The notes beneath the pieces were generated by a model. The model saw only the letters and a list, made by a program, of their open reading frames with translations. It was not told the DNA's origin and did not search any database. Of a DNA stretch of 64,000 bases, positions 35,936 through 46,866 are shown one piece after another. The translations under genes were made by a program, and so were the position numbers. Position 1 is the stretch's first letter. Every line of letters begins with the position of its first letter. This stretch comes from Macropodus opercularis (lineage: Eukaryota; Chordata; Actinopteri; Anabantiformes; Osphronemidae). The stretch is from positions 1,054,001 through 1,118,000 of the forward strand of contig CM061109.1 in NCBI GenBank assembly GCA_030770545.1. Direction: 5' to 3'.

Positions 35936-36102
35936 TTAACCCTTCAGGGATCCTTTAAATATCCCACACACTTACACAAAATGCGCTTTTCAAATGTGGG
36001 TTCAGTTGCCATGACTCAACGCTCAGACAATAATATACAATAAAATAAACTGCATATACAGTTGCCCTTTGCATGACATACTGACCTTATGAGCCAAGTC
36101 CA

Positions 36103-36120
36103 CACACACACACACACACA
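36103..36120. repeat. (CA)n microsatellite upstream of the stat1-like gene (unit 1)
   Basis: About nine CA units. The counterpart in unit 2 lies near 49286. Confidence 0.8.
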
Positions 36121-36442
36121 GAGTTATGTAGTTATCAAGAGTTAAAAGACAAAGGGTTTAACCTGCTAAGTCCATGTTTGCTAAGGCGTGAAACGTCTCT
36201 TAGTCAACAACATTGAATTTAACCCCTGTACAGAGTTTTAGAATGTAACTAAAACTTTCAAATACATTGTGTGGTATAAAAAAGTAGAAAACAAGTTAAT
36301 AACTGTTATAATCACGTCACATATTAGTTTTCGTTGCTGTAATGAAGTAAAGAAAAACAAACAAACTAGCTTTTATCTTTGACGTACAAGCGGAAAGAAG
36401 CACGCGCAGGCGCTGCCTTGACAACCAAGACACGGCGTTTCT

Positions 36443-36607
36443 GGGGAATCACGTGACGGGCGGGGCGTGGTTGTTTATTAGAACCCCTCCCTCTGGTTGG
36501 TCGCTTGTTTATAAGACCCCTCCCTCCTGCTGCTCCCCTGTACAGCAGGTCACCGGAGCGGACGCGCAGTTGGGCTGATACCGGACAAGGCGACCAGCGG
36601 TCAGAAG
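36443..36607 (+). promoter_or_regulatory. Promoter and noncoding first exon of stat1-like copy 1
   Basis: The region has a CACGTG E-box (36450-36455), a GC box (GGGCGGGGCG) and a TATA box TTTATAAG (36508-36515). A likely transcription start follows near 36538, with a 5'UTR exon ending at the donor AGAAG|GTGAGG (36607). The coding start lies in the next exon. No ISRE or GAS consensus was recognised here. Confidence 0.65.
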
Positions 36608-36856
36608 GTGAGGGACCCGCGGTGAGAGCAGCCGATAAGCTGCTTGTTAACCTGGTAGCCTGTCTGTTGTTAGCAGTTATTTGTAGTGAAAGGCTGTGAC
36701 TCGCTGCGTCACACACACGCTGCTTAAGTCAAGCCAGGTAACATTATGAACCGGAGAGAAACACAAAGGCTTGTGGGGCTCGGTCAGGCCAGTGGTGGAT
36801 AGTTTCCAGTGGTTGTTGACTGTGTGTTGTTGTGTTGTGTTGTACTTCATGTGCAG

Positions 36857-39800
36857 ATGGCCCAGTGGCAGGAGCTGGTGAAGCGGAACCTGTTGCAGGG
36901 TTATCTGAGTCACCTGTATGAGGCCAGGTTCCCCAGACACATCCGTCACTCGCTGTGCCTCTTCATAGAGAGCCAGGACTGGTGAGTGGACAGAACTCAC
37001 CGTATCCACGTTCCAGCTGCTGACTGTGCTACTAACCGTGTCCAACATACGTTTTTCTCAGGTTTTCGTAGTACATCACCTTGTTCCTATAACGATCCGT
37101 GTGAAACGGCTAAATGCCTCATCCCAACTTCTGCTTCAAATCCCAGTATTTCCAGGAAGCTGCTATAGTTTTCTCTGAATGACTTCAGAACTAATAATGT
37201 AGATTTTCTGTTACTCCGTCTTAGGGATTCGGCAGCTGTGGACGAAAGTAAAGCCAGGACTTGTTTCCACGCGCTCCTGCTGTATGTGGAGGAAGAGAGG
37301 AAACGTTCTATCCAGGAGAACATGATTTTGCAGGCGCCTGATTTTCCAGGGATGCAAGACTACCTGCTGGTAGGTAGATTCTGTGTCTTACAGCGGATGG
37401 TTTATTTCTGGGAGCTTCTGCTGCTGTTTGAAACATACTATTTTTCATGTTTCTCACTCAGAAACATTTCAAGGACAAGCCGCAGAGCCTGGCCACAATC
37501 CTGTCCCATTGCCTAAAAGAGGAAAAGAAAGTCCTGGCCTCAACCTCTGAGCCACAGGTGACACCGATAGACTAAGAAATGAGCTGATGAAAACATGCTG
37601 CATCCATGACAATGCGCTTTCTTTTCTAACTCTCTGCTAAAGAATGACAAATATGATTTTATCAGCCTTGTGTCAGCCCGTTGGAGAACAAAAGGAGCGA
37701 GCTTGACGACACCGTCAGTGAACTGAAAAGGCAGATGATGGTAACCTTCCTTTTTATTTTTGACTGTATTTACCTGACATTCGCCCTGGTTTTTAAATGC
37801 TGTGTAACTGTTATACAGGAGCTGAAGAAGGAAACAAAGACACTGGAGGTCCTGTGTGAAAACCTTGACTACGTACAGAAGACCTGGCTGGAAAAAAGTA
37901 TGGTTCAGGCCCGTTGCATAAACAGATGGCACGTTTAGGTGGAGTTGCTTCGCTTCATTTGCGTCTCGTTTGCCATTAACAGTGCAGCAGCACACTGGAG
38001 TCCTGCAGTCCCAAGCTCTGAACGAGGAATGTGCCAAACATACCAACTTCGTCACCAAGACAAAGCAGGTACGTGCCTGTGGCGAGTTGTTGATGTGATG
38101 ATGTCATTTTATGAGACGTCAAACGGTCACACGTGACCCTACAGCCAGAGCATCACTGGTGTCAGTGTGTTATGAGGGAAGTGGGTTCAGATATTATTAT
38201 TAGTATTATTGTAAAATGCTTAAATGGTCAGTTAAGTTATAGTGGTTGTAAACCACAGTTATACATGGTCATTGTTCAGTCAGCTGAATTAAATGTGCTC
38301 ATGCTTCCTGCTGTTTACTGTGGTTGTGTCTGGCAGGTGGTGCTACAGCAGACAGTGACAATGTTAAATCAAGCCGAGCACATTGTGACAGTTCTGGTCG
38401 GTGTGGAGCTGCCTGAATGGAAGAGAAGGCAGCAGATGGCCTGCATTGGATGTCCAGCAGACACATGTTTGGACCATCTGCAGAAGTGGTAAGAACTCAG
38501 CGGATCACGTCATGTTTTTAGTTTTGCTGCGTCAAATGGTAGAACCTCAAAAAGCTCAGTATGAAGACGACTGATTACAAGTAGAACCCGTTTTTCAGGC
38601 TTCAAACTGGCATCTACTATTGTCTGTGACAATAAGAGTCAAGTAACTAGATTTTACTATCCAATGAACAATTGGTGCCTCAAACTCCAACTAACTCCAA
38701 CAACTAGTTATACTAACTGTCAATGTGACTTACAAACGCTGACACACAGCTAGATCTGCTACAAACAAAGTGCTGGATTTCACAGACACCATACATACTA
38801 ACAGCTGAATATTTAATTAATAAAAAAGAAACTTTATATAATAATATAATAGTATTAATAATTGCCAATAATTATATAACTAAAGGTAGCAATTGAAACG
38901 GAAATGAAAATCACTGCACAGGCAGGAGAATAAGCACAGAACAAAAATGCAAAAACTTAAGATCGGGTCAATGGTAAACAACTAATCTATCAAAACAAAT
39001 CTGTTGACCAACAAAGTCATGTCCAGAAACAACAGCACCTCCGCAGGCCGGAGGGCAAAACGGTCAGACATTACAGACCGTACACGTGTCCTTGCATCTG
39101 GTGTTGCTCTATGTACGAGTGTTTGCTTGTGTGCAGGTTCACGACGGTGGCGGAGGTGCTGCTACAAATACGCCAACAAGTGCAGAAGATGCAGGAACAG
39201 AACAAGAAACTCAACAGCACTGATGCCTGTTGTTTACCTGAGGAGGTTGACACATATGCACAGTCTTTGGTTACAAAACTTCTGACTAAGTGAGGACTTT
39301 TGATATTTGTATATATGCCTATAAATAACAGCAGGTGGCATCAACATATATGATATACTATACTGTTTGTGATCTTAGTGCTCTAGTGGTTGAGAAACAA
39401 CCCGTCATGTCAAGTTTACCACAACGACCTCTAATCCTTAAACTGGGCGTGCGATTCACAGCGACGGTGAGGTAAGACTGCAGGACCCTCATCTTCATCA
39501 GTGTTGTCATGTCTCAGCGTGAAGCTGTCAGAAAGGTGTTTGTGGGCTTCTCATTGAGGTCAGAGTGGGCGCTGGATTGTATTGAAACGCACAGATGATG
39601 ATGACCGTGGATTGAGTAGAGCAATACTTATTTAAATATTGTCTCATCATTTTTTTTTCTTCTCAGGTTCTTAATAAACCTCCCTGAGATCAAAGACCTG
39701 CTCAAAGTCACACCTGTATTTGACAAGTAAGCCATAGAAAGACTGTGTGGAGAACATTAACTTTTTGCTTATGCAGAAAGTTTTAGTTCATATTTTTGTT

Positions 39801-42800
39801 TTTATATTTATTTTCTAAAAATCGTTTCTCCTATAACGAAGGGATGTTGAAGAAGCCGTGATAGTTAAAGGGTAGGTACAGTACGAACAACAATCTGAAA
39901 ATCTGTAAAATCAAGGATGAGTTGCTTAAATTTTACCACCAGACTCCGTTTGGCTTGATGTCGTAGGTTTCGACAGTTCGATTTCAGTCGTGATAACAGT
40001 AAGCTGTTGGATGTGGATTCCCCCAGTGGAGGCCTTATGGCAGAATTTGCATATATGGTAGGAAAGTCCACATGTCATTTAATGCAAATCACTGGAACCA
40101 AGCAGTAAATAATACTGAATTTCTTTTCCTGTTGCTCAAGGAGATCAAGCGAAGAACCAAACGATCATGTGAGGTAAAAACGTACATTAATAAATGTATG
40201 TGATTGTTAAAAGCAGCTGAAAAACGATTCATTCTAATTCAGTCATTCTAGGACACGTGACAGCACACGTTGTTCTAAACATTAACATTATCCTCTAGTG
40301 GAGTTATGACCCCTGTCTCCTAGTAAATGGAATGTAATATAAAGAAGAATGGGCCAGATTCAAACTAGTCCGAGCGCTTTGAGTACCATTAGGTAGAAAA
40401 GCGCCATACGACCATTTACCATTTAGTCTAAAGCCAGTCAGATGGAAGTGGGCAGTTCCCATTAAAACCCGTCACAGTCAAGACAACATATGTTTCTTTA
40501 GGTTCTGGACGTATAAAATGTCAGTAGCGCTATGGATACACGCAGTGTTTGTAACAGTCTGAACAGTTGGGACAGTCACTGCTGCCTCCTGCTGCCTGGA
40601 CGTGTAATGTTAAATGTCCGGTGCCTCAGAACGGACGTTAGAGCCACGTGTCTCTGTGCTGCTGCAGGGCCAGGTGGGAGTCTGCGAAGAACTCCACCTC
40701 GTGAAGTTTGTGACCAGGTTTCAGCACGCGGGACTGGAGTGCAGCATCGAGGTGAGCCAACATTCAGTCAGTGCAAGCAGTCAGTGGAGGGCGGGCGACT
40801 CACGGGCCTCCTCTTGTTGGCCAGGCCAGCTCCCTGCCTGTGATCGTCGTCTCCAGTTCAAGTCAGGTCAGCAGTGCCTGGGCGTCTATCATGTGGTGTA
40901 ACATGCTGTCAACCAGTGAACCAAGGGTAAGTACAGGCCGTGTTCACGTTTTACTGTGTGGGCCGGGGCTACGGCCTTAGTGGCCAGATGTCTGTGAGCT
41001 CAAACTAAAAAAAGCATTTTCTCCCACAGAACCTGTCGGTGTATTCCAGCCCTCCTCCACTCAGCTGGCAGCAGCTGTCACAGGTCCTGAGCTGGCAGTT
41101 TCTGTCCGCAGGCCAACGAGGACTTGATGAAAACCAGCTCTTCATGCTAAGGGACAAAGTTGGAGGTAAACGATAATCTGTATTCTGTGTCGCCTCTTAA
41201 AGCAACGTACAAGATACATGATCCAAAATAACAGTTTGATGTGCAGATGGAGGCTGACACTAGATTTAAGACTTGGACAGTGTGACTGCTACGGTTCATC
41301 CACTCAGTACTTGGGCATAGACACTTAAAATATACTATATCACACTGTATAAAACTATTAATTACATTTACAAACTAATCAGGAGACAGAAATAACATTA
41401 GGATCAGTATAAACTAGAAGCTGAAGCTTATCTCTCCCACTTTGGTGAGAAGACTCCCCTCAGTAGAATTTGGGGGATGATTCAGGACAGTGGCCCTAAA
41501 CGTGGTGGTGGTGGAGTGGAATGACCGCTAGACGCCCCAGGAATACGCCTGAGCTGAAGCAGCTCTGTGAGGAAGAGGTTGGAGGTGCTACGGGTCGAAT
41601 CCACACCTTCTGCAAGTGGCTTTTGCTGCCGAAGGTGGTTCCACTTACTTCGCTTATTAGAACTGTGGCTTTCTTCACAGTTGATCCTGATGGGCTGGTT
41701 CAGTGGAGCAATTTCTCCAAGGTGAGTGAAGAGCATGATGAGTGTAGTTCCCACTGTTGTTCCAACCAGTAGGGCTGTTGTAATGTGTGCATTGATGTCT
41801 GTCAGAACGAAAGTGCCTGGGTTTGGATCGATGGAATTCTGGATTTGATCAGAAAACATCTGGTGGATATCTGGCGTGAAGGGTAGAGACATAACTCTAG
41901 TGTTTCATATATATAGCAAAAATGATTAGCACTGAATGAAGCGGTTGAATCACATCACGCTTGGTTAGTTCTCATAGCTCCTCGTGCTGTATTCGTGTCC
42001 TCAGCCACATCATGGGCTTCGTGAGTAGGGAGAGAACACGAGTCCTGCTGCAAGAAAAACCCACTGGAACATTTCTGCTCCGCTTTAGTGAGAGCAACAA
42101 AGAGGGAGCCATCACCTTCAGCTGGGTCAAGCACTCGAACGGTGGTAGGTCACGTTTCCGTACGTGAAGGTGCTCGGGCAGTTCTTCAGATCAGCTGATT
42201 CACTGATGTTCTTCTGCAGAGGCACATGTGCATTCAGTGGAGCCCTACACCAAGAAGGAGCTGATGTCCACGTCTCTGCCAGATATTCTTTACCTCTACC
42301 GGCTGGGGAGCAACCTAAAGAATCCTCTGATCTACCTTTACCCAGACGTCCCCAAAGACACTGCCTTTGGATGCTACTACAACCCTGGTAATGTTTTGCA
42401 TTGCTATTTTTGCTGAACCGTATTACTCAAATTGCCATATACGGAGCTGATTTGATTTCATCACCCTTAAGGATGAATGAATGCATGATTAATCAACCAT
42501 TATCCAGTTTGGTTTAGTGTTGGGAGGGTTGTTTTTATTGCATTGACCTGTGACCATCTGTGTTTGCAGATTTGATGATGCCTAAAAAGGACCTAAGTGG
42601 ATATGTTAACAGGATACCTGTTCATGTCTCACTGTAAGCGACGCAGTAATAATTACTTTACACTTTAAGTACTTTACACGTCTAGTTCTTGATCGTTCCA
42701 TTTTCCTCTACAGCTTTTCTACATCACCTCACTCTCCCCCCATGAAAATGGACATGGATGCAGAGCCAGACACAACTGTGAGTGACAGATGTAAAGTCCT

Positions 42801-43417
42801 ACCCGAATAACATCACTATTATTATTATTATTTGATCCTGTGGATCGTGTACATTGGAAGTGTATCACTGTCTGCTGCTGTAAAAGTGTGGACGAGCTGG
42901 GAAGGATACAACGGGTTCTTAAATTCGAAAAACCTCCACTGACAATGTGTCAGGTCATGGCAGCCATGAGCTACTTGTTTACTGACGTCTCCCTAAAATA
43001 CAGGATCACACATGTTGGGCGTCAGAGACCTACAGTATCTAATATAACAAGCTGATGTTTTCATCTTCAGGATGTGCGCTGGCAAAAAAAGCTTGGAAAC
43101 ACCCAGACACACACATCTGTGTTGTTGTTGTTGTTGTTCCAGTACTAAAAATGTACAATTGAAGCCTTTGGAAGCACAGAAAACGGTTAATGTGTCATTA
43201 CTGTCGTTTCTGTATTAAGTGGTGTCCAAGCTGAAGCCTCGCGGATTATACAGTAATTTACTTTGATTTACTTTTGCTTGTCTTCATTCTTTTGTAGATG
43301 GAGACTGATCTGTATTTGGAGGAGCTAATCTCAGATATTCTTACTCTACCTGTGCCATCTGACTGGTGCTGTGAGGAGACCGACGCTACTCAGGCCTCTA
43401 AAACTGTGCAAATGTAA
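36857..43417 (+). CDS. stat1b: STAT1-like transcription factor, copy 1, complete, 23 coding exons
   Basis: Exons: 36857-36981, 37225-37369, 37462-37557, 37666-37740, 37819-37897, 37983-38068, 38337-38488, 39137-39289, 39379-39471, 39667-39726, 39842-39871, 39967-40057, 40141-40173, 40668-40751, 40825-40926, 41030-41165, 41681-41721, 41806-41882, 42005-42144, 42220-42387, 42570-42633, 42714-42777, 43298-43417. This gives 737 aa (human STAT1 750). The order is N-domain (MAQWQELVKRN), coiled coil with EWKRRQQMACIG, DNA-binding domain, linker (LSWQFLSAGQRGLDENQL), SH2 (GTFLLRFSESNKEGAITFSW), activation tyrosine in SGYVNR, and an acidic tail. Oddities: residues equivalent to human STAT1 Lys336, Glu421 and Asn460 are all replaced, and the LPMSP serine motif is absent. 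The position next to stat4 and gls and the sequence favour a STAT1 orthologue or paralogue; stat1b is the likeliest name. A STAT2-like role cannot be excluded. Confidence 0.85.
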
Positions 43418-44237
43418 AGATGTACAAAAAATGTTTTAGTGTTTGTATAGGAAAAAGCTGAACTACATTTAAAGGGGACTGTGTCTGACTAAATGTATAT
43501 AAGCTTTTTAGCTGGTTATTGGAATGCAGTATAAAGGAAGGGATTTTAATTTGGAATCTTAGTGTCTTAAATGCACGATGTCACACATTACAGCCCCTCC
43601 CTGTTTCTTCTGTGGTATTTTGTTTTCATTGGTATTAAATGTGGTCGCGCCTCGTAACACTGCCCTTTGTCACGATCCCGCTGGCAGAGGTTGGGTGTGT
43701 TCTTTTCTTTAAAATCAGAGTAAACCAAGTCTCCATGTCTACACGTACAACGAGAAGAGAAACCGTTTGTGCTGACTGTTCAATCAAGTCTGTAAGTGTC
43801 ATGTTGTGTAATAAAATAAAATGCACAGTATTTTGCATAAAGCACCGTATACAGACTGGCGTGTTGGACTCGCAGCCATCTTCGATGTACTTTGTGCAGG
43901 TATATCATGTACAGTAGTGCAGACGAAAAATGACCATGGTGCATTGCTTTTGTTTATTAAAATAAAGATATTCCACTGTCAGAGAAGTTACATCCACTTT
44001 ATACAGTACTGAACATCTAATGATAGTTTATAGATACAAACACATTCAGTGGTCACATGTCAGCTGCATGGTTTCACTCGCTGCTAGAATCTGCACTGAC
44101 CTCTTGCATCGGCCTCCTCGTAAACTGCACCACGAGGTTTCAGTGCACAGCAAAATATGACGTGAACAAACCATCAGAATAAGGATTCACCAGGAAGTCA
44201 AAGAGCTGAACTATGTGCCAGAGCTGTGGTTTATCTG
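43418..44237 (+). other. 3'UTR and flank of stat1-like copy 1
   Basis: Overlapping AATAAA signals at 43810-43815 and 43815-43820, and another at 43961-43966. The flank ends at the duplication join. Confidence 0.65.
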
Positions 44238-44762
44238 CATCGGTGCTATTTTAACATGGGCATGCAGAAAGGGGGGCTCATCTTTCCTCAAGTTAACCAA
44301 GGCTGCCCCGTTATCGTTACGTGATCTTCTAAATGAGAGTTTCACCCGCTTCTTCCTGTTACTGATGCCCCAAAGTATGTGCATCCGCTGATAACCGTAA
44401 AGATGAATTCTTACTTCAGTGTCCTACAGCACCTGAACGCTCACGATAAGACGACTGTAAGCTGGTCTGGGTTTGAGTAGTGGAGTCGTTTTCTGCGGCA
44501 GGATGAAGGTGCGATGTTGGCATTAGAGCAGGCCAAATGCAGATTTTAGTTTATATGGACACCGAAATGAATCCGGCTGATCTCACCTCTAAACTAGTCG
44601 TGCCGGATTCTGGTCACGTGTAGAACCAGCCACATCCCTTCCACAATGTTTTGTTCTCAAGTATGAGTCACACGGACTCAACTCACCATCAACACTTTCG
44701 GACTGGAGCTGCATTTCTCTCCCTTCGCTAACTTTATCTCTTTCCTCCCTCCATCCATGTAG

Positions 44763-46193
44763 CTACATCATGGGCTTTGTGAGTAAAGAGATGGAGCGCA
44801 CTCTGCTGAAGGACAGAGAGCCTGGAACCTTCCTCTTACGCTTCAGCGAGAGCCACCTTGGAGGGATCACTTTCACCTGGGTGGAGCACAGTGAAAACGG
44901 TGAGCTCGCTTTCCACCAGGCCACTGTGAAGAAAACACAAATGTACTGGCCAGTTACTTCAGAGGAAACCATACATTCCAAGTGGACCGGCTGTAGTTGA
45001 TCTAAAAGTGGGTCTGCTTTGTGTTTTTTCACAGGAGACGTGAAGTTCAACTCTGTGGAGCCATACACTAAAAGCCGGCTCAGCGCTCTCGCTTTTGCTG
45101 ATATCATACGAAACTACAAAGTGATCTCAGACGGCGTTGTCCCAGAGAACCCACTCAAGTTCCTCTACCCAGACATCCCCAAAGACGAGGCCTTCGGACG
45201 GCTTTACAACAGCCAACCAAGCAAAGGCAAGAGATGCAAACCCACGTCTCCACGTCGCGTCACTGCTTTTTAATGAGTCTGGGTTTGGGTTGGCAATAGC
45301 ATAACACACTAATCTGTCTCGTGTTCCCGTTCACTTTCAGTGTTTCCATACATACACACCACCCTGATCCCCATCTCAGAAATGCGGTGAGTTTATTTGC
45401 ACATCTGTAGCTGTAGAAAAGATCAGCCCGAGCAATCAGCTGGCAGCCATGGTGTTAGCTGTTGGTCACATCTTCCTGCTCCTATGGTGCTTTTAAAACA
45501 GAGACGACTGTCTCTTCTTTGGACTGACTTGAAGCAACTAAGGTCAAAATCAACTAAACTAAATCCGTTACAATCAGGTAATTGGGTAAAGTTTCTCTGC
45601 TGCAAAATGTGCAAATTATCAGACTAGTTTCCAGATACAATGTAGGGACGACTAACAAAGCGCCGTTATGTACAGCAACTAACTATCAAACTCTCATTAG
45701 CGAGATACCAGTTACATTAGAAACTAGTGAGAGCATGAGCCAACAAGTGACTGTATCTGTTTGTAAGAGATACGCTGAGAAGCTGGTTTTTGCCTCTTAT
45801 TGCAGCTCTAATGCAAGCAGCTCGTCTCCTTCCTGCCAGTCTCCTGAGCCTCCTATGACTCCTGGGGAATTTAACATGCTCAACGAGCACCTCTGCTTCG
45901 ACATGGACACGGTGAGTTTGCATGTTCAGGCATTTCTGTCCGACTTCAGTTCATAAATACCATAAAACTTTACCAGTAGCCGTTACCAAAATCTGTTACC
46001 ACGTCTTCCTTTACTAACATCAACACACACTGTTATTTCCATTCAGTTTTATATGTATTTCACAAAAGTTCAACTTCAGTCGTGTCTGAGCAAACGTAAA
46101 ATGAAGGAAACTGAGCCGTTTTCCTTTTGTCTGTTCTGCTGCTGATGCTGTTCTCTTTTTACTTTGCAGATGAATTCACCATATTCAGAGTAA
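44763..46193 (+). pseudogene. stat4 3' fragment (SH2 domain to stop), duplicated, promoterless
   Basis: Exons 44763-44899, 45035-45226, 45341-45386, 45806-45911 and 46170-46193 copy the last five stat4 exons. Their coding sequence appears identical to the parent's. They encode the SH2 domain from YIMGFVSKE, the activation tyrosine and the C-terminal domain. The N-domain, coiled coil, DNA-binding domain and linker are absent, and no promoter is visible. The first acceptor is phase 2. The fragment is open if entered from an upstream phase-2 donor or if translation began at the ATG at 44770, giving 165 aa. The GC donor at 45227 is also copied. Classed as a fragment because it cannot make a full STAT alone; it may still be transcribed. 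Confidence 0.9.
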
Positions 46194-46860
46194 AGCCAGT
46201 TGAAATGAGATCCTGTCTGACAGGAACCTCCACGTTTGCCACCATATGAATGTTGTTGAAGAGTTTTTGTGTTAGACTCTCTGCCTGTTTGTGATTATTG
46301 TCTTTTTATATTCTTGCATGCAAATGCAGATGCCAGTCTATTATACTGTACGTCTATGTCTACTGAGTTTATTATATTTGAACTACTGACTAGTTTTCTA
46401 TAAATCCTACGTTGTAACATAACAATTTAAGAAATGTTTAATTTGCAGTGTACCTTTTTTAACCTAGCTTGCAATTATACCCTGCATCAGTGACCTCTGC
46501 CCCTTTTGCATTATTGTTTCTGTATTTGGTTAGAATTGAATGTTACACAGCGTTTGGTTCACACAGTGCAGACACGGTCATTCCCACGATCCATTCGTGT
46601 GGTTAGTTCACCTGCACCTATCGCGTGGAGCCATGGAACTTTACAGCCCAGCTGATATTCCTACAGCTTTAATTCTGAAGACAGCCAGACGGAAATGGCT
46701 TAAAGCTAAAGAATAACACCTCCTCCTTTCTAATGGGGAATCACGTGATTCCCTGTAAGCGTGGGTGGAGACGTTTTCACTTGCCTGTTCAGGTTGCTGT
46801 TCAGGTGTGTAAACCACAGGCATGGCTTCCCTGGAAATAATTTACCTGAGAGAAACCTGG
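46194..46860 (+). other. Copied stat4 3' flank (unit 2)
   Basis: Counterpart of 33023-33690 with a few substitutions. It holds the copied palindrome at 46736-46753. No gene is recognised. Confidence 0.6.
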
Positions 46861-46866
46861 TCATAA

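Larger units (their letters stand above)
31068..44237 (+). repeat. Tandem segmental duplication, unit 1
   Basis: This 13,170-bp block is repeated almost unchanged at 44239-57468. The offset is 13,171 at the left end, 13,183 after the L2 element, 13,189 through most of the stat1-like gene and 13,231 at the right end. The drift comes from small indels, mostly in the L2 element and the last stat1-like introns. The unit begins inside a stat4 intron (30944-31591) and ends in the stat1-like 3' flank. Confidence 0.97.

Noticed and set aside
40330..40420. Possible repeat fragment (GCGCTTTGAGTACC..., AAAAGCGCCAT...) in a stat1-like intron
   Set aside because: Resembles ends of common fish repeats but is too short to assign a family or boundaries.
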